This document shows positions 25,921-37,705 of a stretch of DNA of 64,000 nucleotides, in pieces (the stretch's first letter is position 1; each line of letters begins with the position of its first letter). A model generated the notes under the pieces. The model saw only the letters and a list, made by a program, of their open reading frames with translations. It ran no database searches and had not been told where the DNA came from. The stretch covers positions 12,501-76,500 of the forward strand of contig OX637639.1 of NCBI GenBank assembly GCA_951802195.1, read 5' to 3'. The translations under genes were made by a program, and so were the position numbers. This stretch comes from Tausonia pullulans. Its lineage: Eukaryota; Basidiomycota; Tremellomycetes; Cystofilobasidiales; Mrakiaceae.

Positions 25921-26358
25921 TGCCGAAGCTGTAGATTTTGTGGGATTGGGTTGGAAAAGACGAGATGGAATCCAAAGAATGCCAAAGCACTCCGTTTGAA
26001 GAGAAAAGTCAAGGTGTCGCGATGGGCGAGGGTGCCTGTCTGTCTGTGCGAGCACGCGACCACGACCAAGCGAGAGGCCGGCTAAACAAGGCCGCTAAGA
26101 CGAAGAGACAAGCAATCGCCTCTCATCTAACCACCACCACCTCACCACTTCCACACATCTCGATCTCACTTTCTCTCACTGTCACCCTGGCTTCAGCTTT
26201 CTTCTTACTCCTGCAGACCCAACTCCTCAGTCCAGCTCCTTCGCCGCTCGCCACCACCCAACCTCTGCAGCAACCCCAGTCTTCGGCCCAGGCCGCCGCC
26301 GTCATCCTCTCCCTCTCTCTCCTTCGCCATCTATCGAGGGTGAAACGTCTTTCAACTC
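25921..26358. other. Spacer upstream of DUG3
   Basis: 438 bases, C/T-rich toward its right end; no gene seen. Confidence 0.6.
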
Positions 26359-28719
26359 ATGTGCCGCCTCGTATGTTGTTCTCAGCCCAGGCTGCCAGCT
26401 GTTACCTGCTGTGTGGTCCTCGCCCTCCCCGCTGACTCGCCTCGCGCGTCCCGTCATCCCGGCGATCAATCATCCCAGATCGTCTACAAGGGCGAGGACC
26501 CAATCCTTCTCTCTCATGTGGGTATCAGTCCTTCTTGTCCAGCAACAGTGTATCCTCTGACTGACGTTGTCCCCTCTCCCCCTTCCCTTTGTCATTCGCA
26601 GCTCCTCACTCGCCCGTCCGTCCCTCAAACGCATCTGTTCTCACCGCGCCGTCGGCCAGTCTCCCGCCACCCGGCCATAGACTGACACCCCACTCCCTGC
26701 TCCTCTCAACTGAAGAGCGCACAGCATCATTAACCAGGCATTTGCCTCCCGATTACGGCTCGACCTCCGGCGCGGGCCGATCAACGGCGACGGGTGCATC
26801 TGTTCTCACCGCGCCTGTTCTATCTGTCGTTGCCTGCTGACCAGAAGCCCGCTTGCTTGTTTGATTGGCTGGACGGATAGCTTCGGCGTAGGGTGGTATG
26901 ACGCGCGCCCTTCATCCTCCTCTTCATCTTCGGTGGAGGCATCGACGGCCGGGTCTTGGTCGTCAACGAGAGGCCACCGTCGCGGCGTTGAGGCGTGGTC
27001 GGACGTGTCGTCGGTGTCGCCACCTCTGTTGCCACCGACATCGACGTTGGAGGGGGAGGACGACGCCGAGGATGACGAGGAGCGACGGAAGCCCTGCATT
27101 TTCAATTCGATCACGCCTGCCTGTGAGACTGGCTGGTTCTGGCTGAAAGGAGGAATGTCTGCTTTCGCTGACAGTCTGGGGCCGCCGCTTTCAAGGGAAC
27201 AACGAGAACCTCACCCGACTAGCCGACAAGATCCGGTCGCCTCTAGTCTTGTGTGTTGCGTTGATCAGGTGGGACGGGACTGGGTACTAACAAAGGGCTT
27301 TCTTGGACCAGTGCTCACGTTCGGGCGACCACGGCTGGAGCGCTGAGCGAACAGAACTGCCACCCTTGGAGCTTTGGTCGGCTCATGGTGCGTCTCTTTC
27401 CCCACCCCATTTTCTTCCACTTATCCATTCTTCGCTGAAACTTTGCGTCTCCCCCAACGTGCAGTGGATGCATAACGGCGGAATCGCCTCGTTCTCCAAG
27501 ATCAAACGAAGGCTTCAGATGTCGCTTCCGGAGCCGCTCTTCCTCTTCCCTCAAGGCAGCACCGGTTCGGCTTCTACTTCTCATGTTTCCGTTGGCCAAC
27601 CCACCCTGATGTATCCACGTTATCCAGACTCCGAGTGGGCCTTCGCGCTATTTCTCTCCTTCCTTCCTCAGGATCTCCTCTTCCCTCCACCAGCCTCCTC
27701 GACCACCTCCACCCCCCCTAATGTCGCCTCCTCAACCGACGCTCTGTCCTCCTCCTCCCTTCATCGGCCGAACTTTCACCAGCACATCTCCAGCAATGGC
27801 GGCGGCAGCGGGTCTAAGCCCGCGTTGTCGACCACGTCCGTCTTCACGCCCAAGGTCCTCCAGGCCGCGATGCTCCGCACGATCGAGGCAATCAACGCTT
27901 GGACGAAAGAGGTCGGCGCTGAGGAGCCGAGCTTGATGAACTTCTGTGGTAAGCTTCTCTCTTCCGAATGACTGGGAAAGGCAGGCTGATCAATTTTTCT
28001 CTGGTCCAGTGACTGACGGAGAGAGTGTGGTCGTCACTCGGTGAGCGTGTAGACAACCCTCGAATAAGCAAGCATTCTCTGATCCAGACCACCCCTTTCT
28101 CTCTAGCTACATTTCCTCCAGGACCCAAGAAGCTGCCTCTCTCTTCTTTTCCTCGGGAACTTCCTTCGTGCGTCCTCTCTTGCCCACCCTTGACCTTCTC
28201 CCGTCCCACTTCTGACTCCCTCCTCAGACCGAATCCCCCCCGGCATCGGGCTCCTACCGCATGGCACACTCCTCCCTCCGCCCCGACCCAATCATCCTTA
28301 TCGCCTCGGAACCCCTCACGTTCGAGCGCGCCGACTGGCTCGAGATCCCGACGAACACAATGGTCGTCGTCACGCCGATGATGAACCTCCTCCAAGTGCC
28401 GATCGAAGACGAGTACTCGTCTCTCAATGCAGACCGCGACGACGTCGAGGCGGAGGGAGGGGCCGCTTATGTAGGACATATGGGCGAGGCGGGCAACAAG
28501 AAGCGCGACGAGCGGTTCGCGATTGAGAGTGGGTTCGGGGAAGGGCTTCTCCTTGCTGCCGCTGGGGTGGGAGGGGTTGGCGGCGAGGGTTTAGGGAGTC
28601 TGAACGGTGCAGGGGGTGGCGCTGGTGGGCATGGCGCTGGAGGGGCGAATGGCTCTGGTGCTGCAGGCGTCGGTGGTCCGGACAGGTTGCAGAAGGCGAG
28701 AGAGGTGCTCGTGGGATGA
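26359..28719 (+). CDS. DUG3: Dug3-type class II glutamine amidotransferase
   Basis: Glutaminase-type subunit; in yeast Dug3 works with Dug2 in the cytosolic pathway that removes the gamma-glutamyl group from glutathione. Twelve exons: 26359-26370, 26479-26517, 26602-26615, 26716-26793, 26881-27122, 27196-27250, 27312-27387, 27465-27564, 27628-27948, 28010-28040, 28107-28167, 28228-28719; 506 residues. The protein starts MCRL, so the nucleophile Cys2 is exposed by removal of Met. Family motifs: HLLTRPAHSIINQAF-like segment, INGDGFGVGWYD, PCIFNSITPAWNN, FAHVRATTAGALSEQNCHPW, WMHNGGIASFSKIKRRL, DSEWAFALFL, SLMNFCVTDGESVVVTRY, FSSGTSF, IASEPLTFERADWLEIPTN. Odd points: exons 1 and 3 are only 12 and 14 nt; a Ser/Glu/Asp-rich insertion of about 65 residues follows the GWYD motif; the C-terminus is Gly/Ala-rich. 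Confidence 0.93.
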
Positions 28720-30419
28720 TGGAGAGACAATTCCCATGTTTGTATATGTGAAGTAAGAGCGCAGGACTGTAGCCCCTGCGCGCGCTCCTCGCAGCCATCA
28801 GACTAACACCTTGAGAGGTCATTGAAGCAACCAGAGCACGCATGCATAAGATGACAGTCATTTGCGCTTGCTCAGATCCGAGCTCCGAACGGTCATGTGT
28901 TCCCGTGAGTCAGAGGGAGGAGACTGCGTGGTTCCGTCCTCGACGGCTCAGGACCGACCCTTCACCCCCCTCTCCCGCAGTCTCACCTCGATCCTGAGTG
29001 CGCGCGCGCCCTTCTACAACGAGGGCGACGAGAACAAGGCCCGGCCTCCCAAACCTTAAGGCCACGGCCACCATCCGCAAGGCCACCAACAGCAGACTGC
29101 GAGACGGGGAGCTTGGGAAACTCAAAAAGTAAGGCGCTGACGTCTACCTCGTGGAGGACTGACTACACTGACGCGAACGTAATGAAGGCCCCCTTCCACG
29201 GGGCGTCGTCCTTCGTCTCAGTATCTTGAGAGACCAGAGAGGGCTGACAGCTTTGTTTGCATCAAGGGTTCGACGCCCTTCTCGACGCTAGACTACCGAC
29301 GTATGACAAGGCCGAAGGTCCTGTCCAGTTGTCAACACTCGCGCGCTAGACTAGCGTCAAGTGATTTGAGAGGCGTAAGCGCGCATCTCTGGTTCTGAAG
29401 AGCATCCATGTTGAATCCGAGCTCTCTGGACCTTCCCAACACCTGGGGTGTGAACTACAAACGATTGTAACAGGGCGCGATCGTGAGCTACCCGATGTGC
29501 TCGATGGTGATCGCTCATCAACCGTCTCCTCCTCTCAGCTCGTCATGCCCAGACTAAACCCACCTTGAGCACCTCGTTTCGATTGCTACCTTGACCGGCT
29601 TCTTCTCGCACATCTCCTTCGTGACGGACATCGACCTCGAAAACACCATGGCGCCCCCAACCTCGGCCTCTCCCTCGCTGAGGGGGGCTCCAGAAGCTGC
29701 GAGTCCTCCCACTCTCTACGGTGACGCCCTAAGACATTGGCCATTTCATTCTCGCGGTCCTAGAGAGCGAAGAGTGCGCTGAGGCGACGAGGAATCGGCC
29801 CGTGAGGGTGTGCAGGGACTACCTCGCCCTGTTCAGGCCTGGTAGCACTAGTGGTCGAGATTGGGGAGGACCCAGAGATGAAGGAGCTGGAGAAACGGCT
29901 GAGAAACAAGATTGTGAGTGTCGAGAGGGCTAAGCTCAAGTGATGACACAGGCATGGGACATTGGGTCGTTTGCAATAATATACTCCAGGAGGGGCGCGA
30001 GGCTGCGAGCTGTCAAAGCGGCTGGTGAAGTCAAAGGAGAAATCTTCGAGACGGTACGGGAAGGAAGAGCGTGGGTGGGGAGCTAGTTACTTGATGGAGG
30101 TTGATCTGGATTTGGCTGGCAAGGATCAATCTTACGAACCATCCGGAGCGAGAGATCGATCGGAGTGGCTCTCTGAAGCAGACAAACTCAGCAGCCCACT
30201 TCGCGCGCGGCTCGTGCAACGGCAATGGTATGCTCCTCTTTCTCTAACCTGCGAAACGCTTGCCACTTTTCACAGCTTCCTTTCCCTCATCCCGGCTAAA
30301 TACAGAAACACGTCATCGGCCATCTCCGCTCGCCGCCGAACAACAGCCCTAGAACAGCAGTGTCCGTGCCCAATGCCAATCAATCCCTGCCAGCTGGCTC
30401 CCACCCCATCACCTGAATA
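28720..30419. other. 1.7 kb gene-poor region with possible coding relics
   Basis: No intact gene. A plus strand frame at 28862-29059 contains LTSILSARAPFYNEGDENK, and the next frame over continues with KATATIRKATNSRLRDGELG; around 29400-29660 similar broken stretches occur (ELQTIVTGRDRELPDVLDGD). These read like a former protein-coding gene, but frames change every 50-150 bases and I cannot name the family. The last 400 bases are the promoter side of the aldo-keto reductase. Confidence 0.45.
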
Positions 30420-32316
30420 ATGCGTCCCTTCATTGCCGCCTTCTACCGCTCAACCACTACCTTCTCTTTCCGCGCAACTATGGTCAACTCTTCTGTTGGT
30501 GGCTCTGCCTCTCCCTCCAAGCTGCTCCACTTCGTTGCTGACTCTCGCACGCCTTCTTCGCACGACCTTCAACGCCCGCGCCATCTCCCGCTTCCTCGCT
30601 CCCAGACTTCATTCAAGCTCAACACTGGCGCTGAGATTCCCGCCATCGGACTCGGCACCTGGAAGTCGGAGCCCAACCAGGGTCAGCAGCAGCAGCATTC
30701 TCTTTTTTCAGCGCTCCTCGCCGTCTCGCTGACTGTTCGATCCAGTCGCCGAGGCCGTCTCGCACGCGCTTAAGTCCGGCTACCGGCACATTGATGCCGC
30801 CTGGTTCGTCGATGTGCTTCCTTCCACCGAGTGAAAGCATGATGCTAACCTCTTTGGCTTCTCTCCGCGAACAGGATCTGTGAGGGCCTCTGGTTGCATC
30901 TTCGCCGAGGCGCACCAAGTGTCGAGCTGATTGTTGCGTGCTCGCCGCGACCTGTATTACAGATGGCAACGAGGAGGAAGTTGGGAGGGGCATCAAGGAC
31001 TCTGGCGTCCCTCGCTCGGAGATCTTCCTCACGACCAAGTGAGCCTCCCGTTCTCTCTATATCCTCTCATTTGGCCCGCCAGCTGGCGGGTCAAGCGACA
31101 AGGAAGACCGGCAGTTCAGCGGTCGCGGCCTCAATGCCGACGCGCGTTCCGGCTACCGACGGCAAGAGTGAAGCCCGCGCGCTGACGACCTGTCACCCTT
31201 TGTGCTCTTTCACTCCGTCAGGGTCTGGTGCACTTGTGAGCATGCTGTCTCTCTCTCTCTCTCATTCCTCCATAAAACACACTGACTTGTGTCCCAGATC
31301 ACACCAAGCCTGAGGAGTGTCTCAAGCAGTCGCTTGAGCGCCTCGGCACAGACTACGTCGACCGTGAGTCAGGCGATATCTCTCTCTCTCTCGGATGAGC
31401 TCCCTGCTGACGAAGGCGCAAATCGCAGTCCTCCTCCTCCACTGGCCCATGCCCATGAACCCAAACGGCAAGCCCGAGAACACCCCTAAGAAGCCTGGTT
31501 CGTCTCCGATCTCCCCTCCCATCGCGACAGAGCGGCGGAACATGGAGCTTACGGCGCGACCTCGTTGCAGACGGCTCGCTTGACCTCGTCGAGAACTGGT
31601 CCCTCGTCGACTCGTGGAAGGCGATGGAGAAGGTCTACAAGTCCGGCAAGGCCAAGGCCATTGGCGTGTGAGTCGCGTACGCGGAGGAACTGCATGAGCG
31701 GCATACTGACGTACTTACCCTTATGTCTTCGCAGGAGCAACTGGTCGATCCCCAACCTCAAGATCATCCTTGACAAGGCCGAGGTTGTCCCCGCTGCCAA
31801 TCAAGTCGAGCTTCACCCGTATGTCAAGCACTCTTCATGCCCTCAGCCTCTCCCTTCCTCACCCTCGTGCCATTTGTCTAGATACAACCCTCAGCATGAG
31901 CTCGTCAAGTTCTGCCAGGAGAAGAAGTGGGTTCCTCCTTAACATCTGCTCCGCATTGCACTGCCCACTGACTCTCTCCCCTCGTTAGCATCCTCCTTGA
32001 GGCTTATTCCCCTCTCGGCTCGACGTCCTCCCCTCTCCTCGCTGAGCCCGCCGTCACCAAGATCGCCTCGTCGCACTCTGTTGAGCCCGCGACGGTTCTC
32101 ATCTCGTACCAAGTCAACCGCGGCATCGTCACCCTTCCCAAGTCCGTCACCCCTTCGCGGATCGAGTCCAATTTCACCGTCATCGATCTCAAGCCGGAGG
32201 AGGTCACGCTGCTCAATGAGCTCGCAGAGAAGGAGAACAAGCAACACCGCTTCGTTAGGCCCTCGTGGGGGACGGACTTTGGCTTCTCTGACTGGGAGAA
32301 CAAGTCGAAAATCTAA
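30420..32316 (+). CDS. Aldo-keto reductase
   Basis: NADPH-dependent aldo-keto reductase of the Gcy1/Ypr1-glycerol dehydrogenase type; substrate not predictable. Twelve exons: 30420-30494, 30606-30681, 30746-30803, 30875-30879, 30963-31038, 31222-31235, 31298-31363, 31429-31497, 31571-31667, 31735-31818, 31882-31926, 31989-32316; 330 residues. Motifs: [39 protein letters not shown] with catalytic Asp and Tyr, FLTTK with catalytic Lys, LLLLHWP with catalytic His, [30 protein letters not shown], and the cofactor segment [16 protein letters not shown]. Exon 4 is only 5 nt (GATCT), needed to make the conserved W-I-Y junction. The first 20 residues before the second in-frame ATG (30480) are basic and hydroxylated without acids and could be a mitochondrial presequence; starting at 30480 gives 310 residues, the core family length. 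Confidence 0.93.
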
Positions 32317-32417
32317 GAAAGCCTCAAAGAGCCTCGTCCTAGTAGTCAATAGTTGGATCTTGATCAATACATTACAAGCTACCATCACTCACTGCAGGCG
32401 GCCACAGCTGCGTTCTC

Positions 32418-34440
32418 CTAACTCTCCCTGACCACTCCCGCATACGCTCGCCCGCCCGCCTCGACAAGGATCGTCCCGATGCGGTCCATTTCCTTGTCGG
32501 TGCAGATGAAAACAGGCACGAGTCTCGCAATGTCGCCCTGGCCGTCAGTCACGTCGATTCGAGTTCCCCCAAGTCAGCAGCGTCTCTTTGTATTTTCTGG
32601 CAAGCAAGCAGATGGGAGCGCACGGCAATATCTTGGTGCCATCCATCTACCTGTTTATGCAGATCGTCACCAGTCCCAACTTGAACGCTTCGGAATGCAC
32701 TCTTGCCCCGAACCTCGGGCAAAGAGCGGAGACTCGACGGTTGATCGAAGTCGACCGTCCAGAAGAGGCCGTGGCAGCGGATATCAGTGATGATCGTGCT
32801 AGTGGCACCAGAAGAGGGGCTGAGGAGGCCTTTGCGGCTGAGAGGTCGAGAGGGGGGGGTGGGGGAGGAAAGGTGGGTGAGCTGAGGAGCAAAGCAAGCA
32901 AAGCGAATGCGACCCGCCAGCACGAGTGAACAGGATCTAGGAGAGGCGAGCACTAAGAGCAGCGATCCAAGAGGTGAGCGAGTCTAATTCGATGCTGAGC
33001 AGCGAGAGCGCCAGCGCGAGACGAAAGGATGGAGTCAAGGTCATGGCGCAGTCGGAATAGACGCCCAAGGAGGGACGAATACATATGTAGATTGGACCTG
33101 CAAGGAAATCATAGGCAGAAGCGGTCAGGTAGCAGAGCCTAAGATAGAAGAGGCAGACTGACCGTGGAACCGGTACCCAACGTTCGAGGGGGAACTTGGC
33201 TGATGCCTTCCCAGACCTTGAGTGAGCTGAGAAGCGCGCCGATCGAGACGTAGCCTGAACGAGGCTCAAGGAACCAAAGAATTGAATCAGCCAAACGTCG
33301 AGAAATAACGGAGAAACCTGTAAGTCCCACTGCTCGCAACCTTGGCGCAAGTGAGAATGTCAGGCTGGATGAAAGAAATGATAAGCGAGACAGTAGCGAG
33401 TTGGACAGCATGCGATGGCACTCAGTTTGACGCCCTCGCAAAGCTCCTCGTACGTAAACACCGAGCCCGTACGCCACATGTCACACACCCCAATCTAAAA
33501 CTAGAAGAACGTCATGCTTATCGCAAACGGCGCGGATGAGCGGCCAGTATCTTTTGGAAGCGGCGACGCACCCGGCCTTAGCGCCAAACTTGGTCAGAAG
33601 GAGATTTGGTTAGCCACAGGTGAGTTTGTGGTGTGGCAGAGGCCAGAGATAGACGCACCAAAGGTTCGGCGAAGAAGGTGGCGACGTTTTCGGGGCCGAG
33701 CTCTTAGATCTTGGCCACCAGCTCATCGATGAGTCGCTGACGCAGGCCTCGGTGGACTCTCCTAGGCTCACGTAGTGCCGCTCGTAGGCTGGGTTGCTTG
33801 ATAAGAGTCATAGAGATAACATTGTGACAGATGAGAGAGGGAGAGAACGGATGAGATATGTTGGAAGGTTTCCTGGTCTACGATGGTGAGTCAGCACCAT
33901 GAAGATGCCACCGCATGATCAACGTACTGGTAATACCCTCAAAGGGTACCTACCATACGAGTTGGAGGTGAGTACTCGAGGAGTGGCAAGAGTGTTCCTG
34001 TGATAGCTCATCCGACAACGGATAAACTTGGTCCTCGACGGCTGCTCGGGCTGCCACTTTTTATTGCGAACAATGATCCTTCACTCTACGTCCAGGACGA
34101 TACATGAGCAAGAAGTAGACGGACAGTACTACCTGACAAGCTCGATAGCAGCCTTGTTCGGCTCGGATCTTGGACCTAAGCGAATCAAGTACCATCAAAC
34201 ATCGATGGCGCCATCTGATGGACATGCCACAGCCCATACTCCGAGACTCGCCGTAAGCTTCTACATCTAAGCAGCGACGGCATCGTCGGCACGTCTCTGG
34301 CCGTTCCCGAGCGAGTAGACGGCGGCATCTCCAACGCCGTCTGTCGATGAGGATCGAGCCGTCGTGGAGCATCACATGAATGCTGCCCATATATGAGCCA
34401 GAGGCAAGAGACGAGACGTTCAAGAGTGAGAGAGCCACTG
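32418..34440 (-). pseudogene. Broken class III (PLP) aminotransferase
   Basis: Relic of a fold-type I class III aminotransferase of the family in which ELGPENVATFFAEP, RAVCDKHDVLLVLD and WRTGSVFTYEE are diagnostic; the exact substrate is unknown. Readable pieces from N to C on the minus strand: HVMLHDGSILID then GDAAVYSLGNGQRR (34440-34270), LIDELVAKI and NVATFFAEP (near 33740-33670), GCVAASKRYWPLIRAVCDKH (near 33560), TGSVFTYEELCEGVK (near 33450), PDILTCAKVASSGTY with the PLP L 
ysine (near 33350), GYVSIGALLSSLKVWEGIS (near 33220), DIRCHGLFWTVDFD (near 32780) and ARLVPVFICTDKEMDRIG to the stop at 32418. Lesions: in-frame TAA at 33704-33706, a frame change near 33490 just after LLVLD, and a lost donor near 33437 (GAGTGC where GTGAGT is expected). 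Old splice borders are still visible. It is tail-to-tail with the aldo-keto reductase. Confidence 0.85.
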
Positions 34441-35086
34441 AGCGGTGAAAAAGAGACGAGTCATCGGCCGTGCGAGCCTGCTGTGGCTTGATAGACTTGA
34501 AGTTGATGGAGGTGAGGGTGCTGGAGTGGAAAGAGGACCGTCATGAAGGCGAGAGAGAGGTGCAAGAGGTGTTCTGGCCGATCGTGAAAGGGAGAAGAAC
34601 AAGTGTCAGGAAGGCACTGAAAAAATGCAGTTGGGGTGACGGGCCAGTTGAACGGAGTTGACGGTGTTTGGGGTGGAAAAAGAATGGGTCGAGATGGGTG
34701 GATTAAGCACTTCGGCTTCGTCCGCCCTCAGCCTCGGCGCGCGACTGAGTGGCAAGGTGGCCGAGAAGAAACTGCTCATATCGCCAAAGAAAGTCTCGGC
34801 AAATGCCAAGAAGCGAGCAGCCCAAACACTAGGTCATGAGTGAGACGTTGAGGTGTTGGCGCGATGTTGAGGCGAAATGCCACGCGCGCGCGAAGAGAGC
34901 GCGAATGCCATCAGGCGAAAGAAATAAGAAGTTTTTTGTCTCAAAGAATCAAAGCTCATCAGCTGTCACTCTGTCAAAAGCAACCCTGGAGATCGAAGAC
35001 GAAGAAAGAAATTGGGAAAAAGAGCACTCGCTGAAATTTCGATGGGTCCGAAGGTCCGTACGCGCTTGTCGAGGGTTTTGGCGGCT
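34441..35086. other. Spacer between the aminotransferase relic and NOP7
   Basis: About 650 bases; no recognisable gene. It may include the former promoter of the dead aminotransferase as well as that of NOP7. Confidence 0.55.
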
Positions 35087-35179
35087 TCCCTTAACCATCC
35101 CCCTTGCCTCTCTCGACCACCACCACCTTCCCCCCCCCCCCCCACATCACCCCTCTCATCCCCCTCACTCACCCCAGCC
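35087..35179 (+). promoter_or_regulatory. C-rich pyrimidine leader before NOP7 ATG
   Basis: Nearly purine-free tract including a run of more than ten C residues around 35131-35145, ending at CCAGCC just before the ATG. Resembles the leaders of SRP1, RPN2 and pyruvate kinase. Confidence 0.45.
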
Positions 35180-37705
35180 ATGGCTCGCATTAAGGAGAAG
35201 GGAAAGGCCGGAGGTCCGTCTTGCTCCCTCGCTTCTTCCGGGAGACTGGCCGATGCGTGCTCTCTCAAGCAAGAACTTGCGCACGATCCTGACGGCCGCT
35301 TCCGATGTTTCCATCGTCCTCCTCGACGCCCACAGCCGCCAAGAATTACATCACGAGGAACCAGGCGCTCAAGAAGGTATGTCCTTGTCCTGTTGTCAAT
35401 GGAGGGCTCCCCATCGTCACGTCCTGACAGGTTGTCTGATCATCCCCCACCCACACCCGCGCGTCCTGCCCACCTCTAGCTCCAATGCTCGCTCTCCGAC
35501 TTCCGCCGGCTGTGTATTCTCAAGGGTATCTTCCCGCGTGTTCCGACGTCGGCCAAGCGCGCCAACAAGGGCTCGTCCGCCCCGGCGTCGTTCTACTACG
35601 CGAAGGACATCCAGTACCTGCTCCACGAGCCCGTTCTCCAGAAGCTTCGAGAGCACAAGGCCTTCGCCAAGAAGCTCTCCCGCGCTATCGGCCGTGGCGA
35701 GTGGGGTCTCGCCAAGGGTCTCGAGGAGAGGCGGCCCGTCTACAGGCTCGACCACATCCTCAAGGAGAGGTGCGCGTCGAACCAGGCTCGCTCTCTCAAG
35801 TTTCCGAGTTCGCACTGACCTCGACGCCTGCCACTGTCTCTTCCCACAGGTACCCGACCTTCCCTGACGCCCTCCGTGATCTGCCCGACGCGCTGTCGCT
35901 CCTCTCGCTCTTTGCGCTCCTTCCGACGACGCCGACGCCGACGTCAACGCTCCCCGCAACGCTCCCGGCCAATTGCGCTCGGCTCATGGCCGAGTGGAAG
36001 CTCTACGTCATGAAGAGCCGTTGCCTCCGCAAGGTCTTCTTCTCCATCAAAGGTGTCTACTACCAGGTCGAGATCGCCGGCGAGAAGATCACCTGGCTTG
36101 AGGGCTACGGTTTCAACCAGCACGTGAGTGGGGCGGGTCGCTAACTCTCCGCTGCTACTTTCCATACGCATGTTCTAACGCTGCCTCGCCGCTTTTTAGG
36201 TCCCCACGGACGTCGACTTCCGCATCCTCCTCACCTTCCTCGAGCTCCACCAGACGGTCCTCGGCTTCGTCCTCTTCAAGCTCTACACCGATATCAACCT
36301 TGTCTACCCTCCCCCGCTTGACCAGGAGAAGGACGAGGCTGGCGCCGGGTACGGCGCGTTTGTCCTTACTGAAAAGCCCAAGGCGGCATCCGCCGAGCAG
36401 GTCGCCTCGGCTGCCGCACTCGACGCTAGCGAGAAGAAGAAGGTCACCGGCCGGGACGTCAAGAAGGGCATCAAGTCCATCGAGGCTTCTGGCGCTGCTG
36501 CTGACGAGATGGAGGTTGACGCCACTACTGCTGTGTCCACATCCGCTGCCGTTGAGGAGGACGCGACCGAGGACTTCGTCGTCCAGCCTTCGAAGACGGC
36601 CAACGAGGATGCCTCCTCCGCCGCTCTTCCGACGTTCGCCTCCCTCTCCTCCTCGGCCTCCACTTCGGCCACCTCCTCCCTCTTCTCCCCGTACACCTTC
36701 TACATCTCTCGCGAGGTCTCCCGCCAGACGCTTGAGTTTGTCCTCCGCTCCTTCGGCGCCGCCCGCGTCGGGTGGGATGCCGCTACTCTTGGAGCCGGAG
36801 CCGACTTCACGGACCCTTCGGACCCGGCCATCACGCACGTCATCGTTGACCGACCGACGCTTCCCTCGGGCGAGTTCGTCTGGGCCGAGGGCGGCGGAGC
36901 TCAGGCCGGTGCTGGGGAGGACAAGCGGGCGTTTGTCCAGCCTCAGTGGGCCGTCGACTGCGCCAACGAGGGAAGGCTCCTTCCTACGGAAGAGTACGGA
37001 CCAGGCAAAGTCCTCCCGCCTCATCTGAGTCCCTTTGGCAAGGGCGATGGTCGGGGAGCGTTCGCGAGCGACTCGCGGAACGCTGGTGCTGAGGCTGAGG
37101 ACGGCGCTGCTGCTGAGGAGGCCGTTGAGGAGGACGACTCGGAGAGCGAGGACGGCGAGAACGAGGACGACGCCATGGAGGGTGCCTCCGCCCCGACCTA
37201 CCCGCCAGCGCTTACGGCTGCCTCGCTTGACCCCTCGAACGAGCTCCTCGTCCACGCCGCCGAACTCGAGGCCGAGCAGCTCGGCACGCCCATGGAAGAG
37301 TTTGAGGCCTCGCTCGCCAAGGCAACCAAGGAGGCGGTCAAAGCCGGCAAGATCGCGCCTCCCTCGGCGACGGCTAAAGGAAAGAAGGGCAAGGCGGCGG
37401 CTGCGGCTGGGGAGGAGGAGGACCTCCGGCGCATCATGATGTCGAACAAGCAGAAGAAGCTCTACGAGAAGTGAGTCGCGCTCTCTCTCCCGTTGACGAT
37501 TAGTGAGACTGCACCGCATACTGACGAGACTCGCTTTCCCAGGATGGAGTACTCGAACGCCGCCAAGGAGGCCGAGAAGGCCAACCTCGAGCGGAAACGG
37601 AAGCTCATCCAGAAGGAGGAGAAGAAGCAGGCCCAGAAGGCCGCCTCGGCCGACGCCATTCGGGCTGCCGGCAAAGCGACTCGGCGGCAGGGCAAGAGGA
37701 TTTGA
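35180..37705 (+). CDS. NOP7: Pescadillo homologue, 60S ribosome biogenesis factor
   Basis: Nucleolar protein of the PeBoW complex (Nop7-Erb1-Ytm1), required for 27S pre-rRNA processing and 60S assembly. Six exons (35180-35213, 35336-35376, 35480-35769, 35850-36123, 36200-37470, 37543-37705) give 690 residues, longer than yeast Nop7 (605). N-terminal pescadillo domain: [96 protein letters not shown] and [25 protein letters not shown] domain follows ([20 protein letters not shown] through [20 protein letters not shown], then [14 protein letters not shown]). The C-terminus has an acidic segment and a long Lys/Glu/Ala coiled region ([16 protein letters not shown]) ending RRQGKRI. The pre-BRCT linker is enlarged with Ser/Ala/Asp-rich sequence. 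Confidence 0.96.

Noticed and set aside
33190-33480. Minus strand frames considered as a separate small membrane protein
   Set aside because: They are introns and exon pieces of the dead class III aminotransferase read in the wrong phase.
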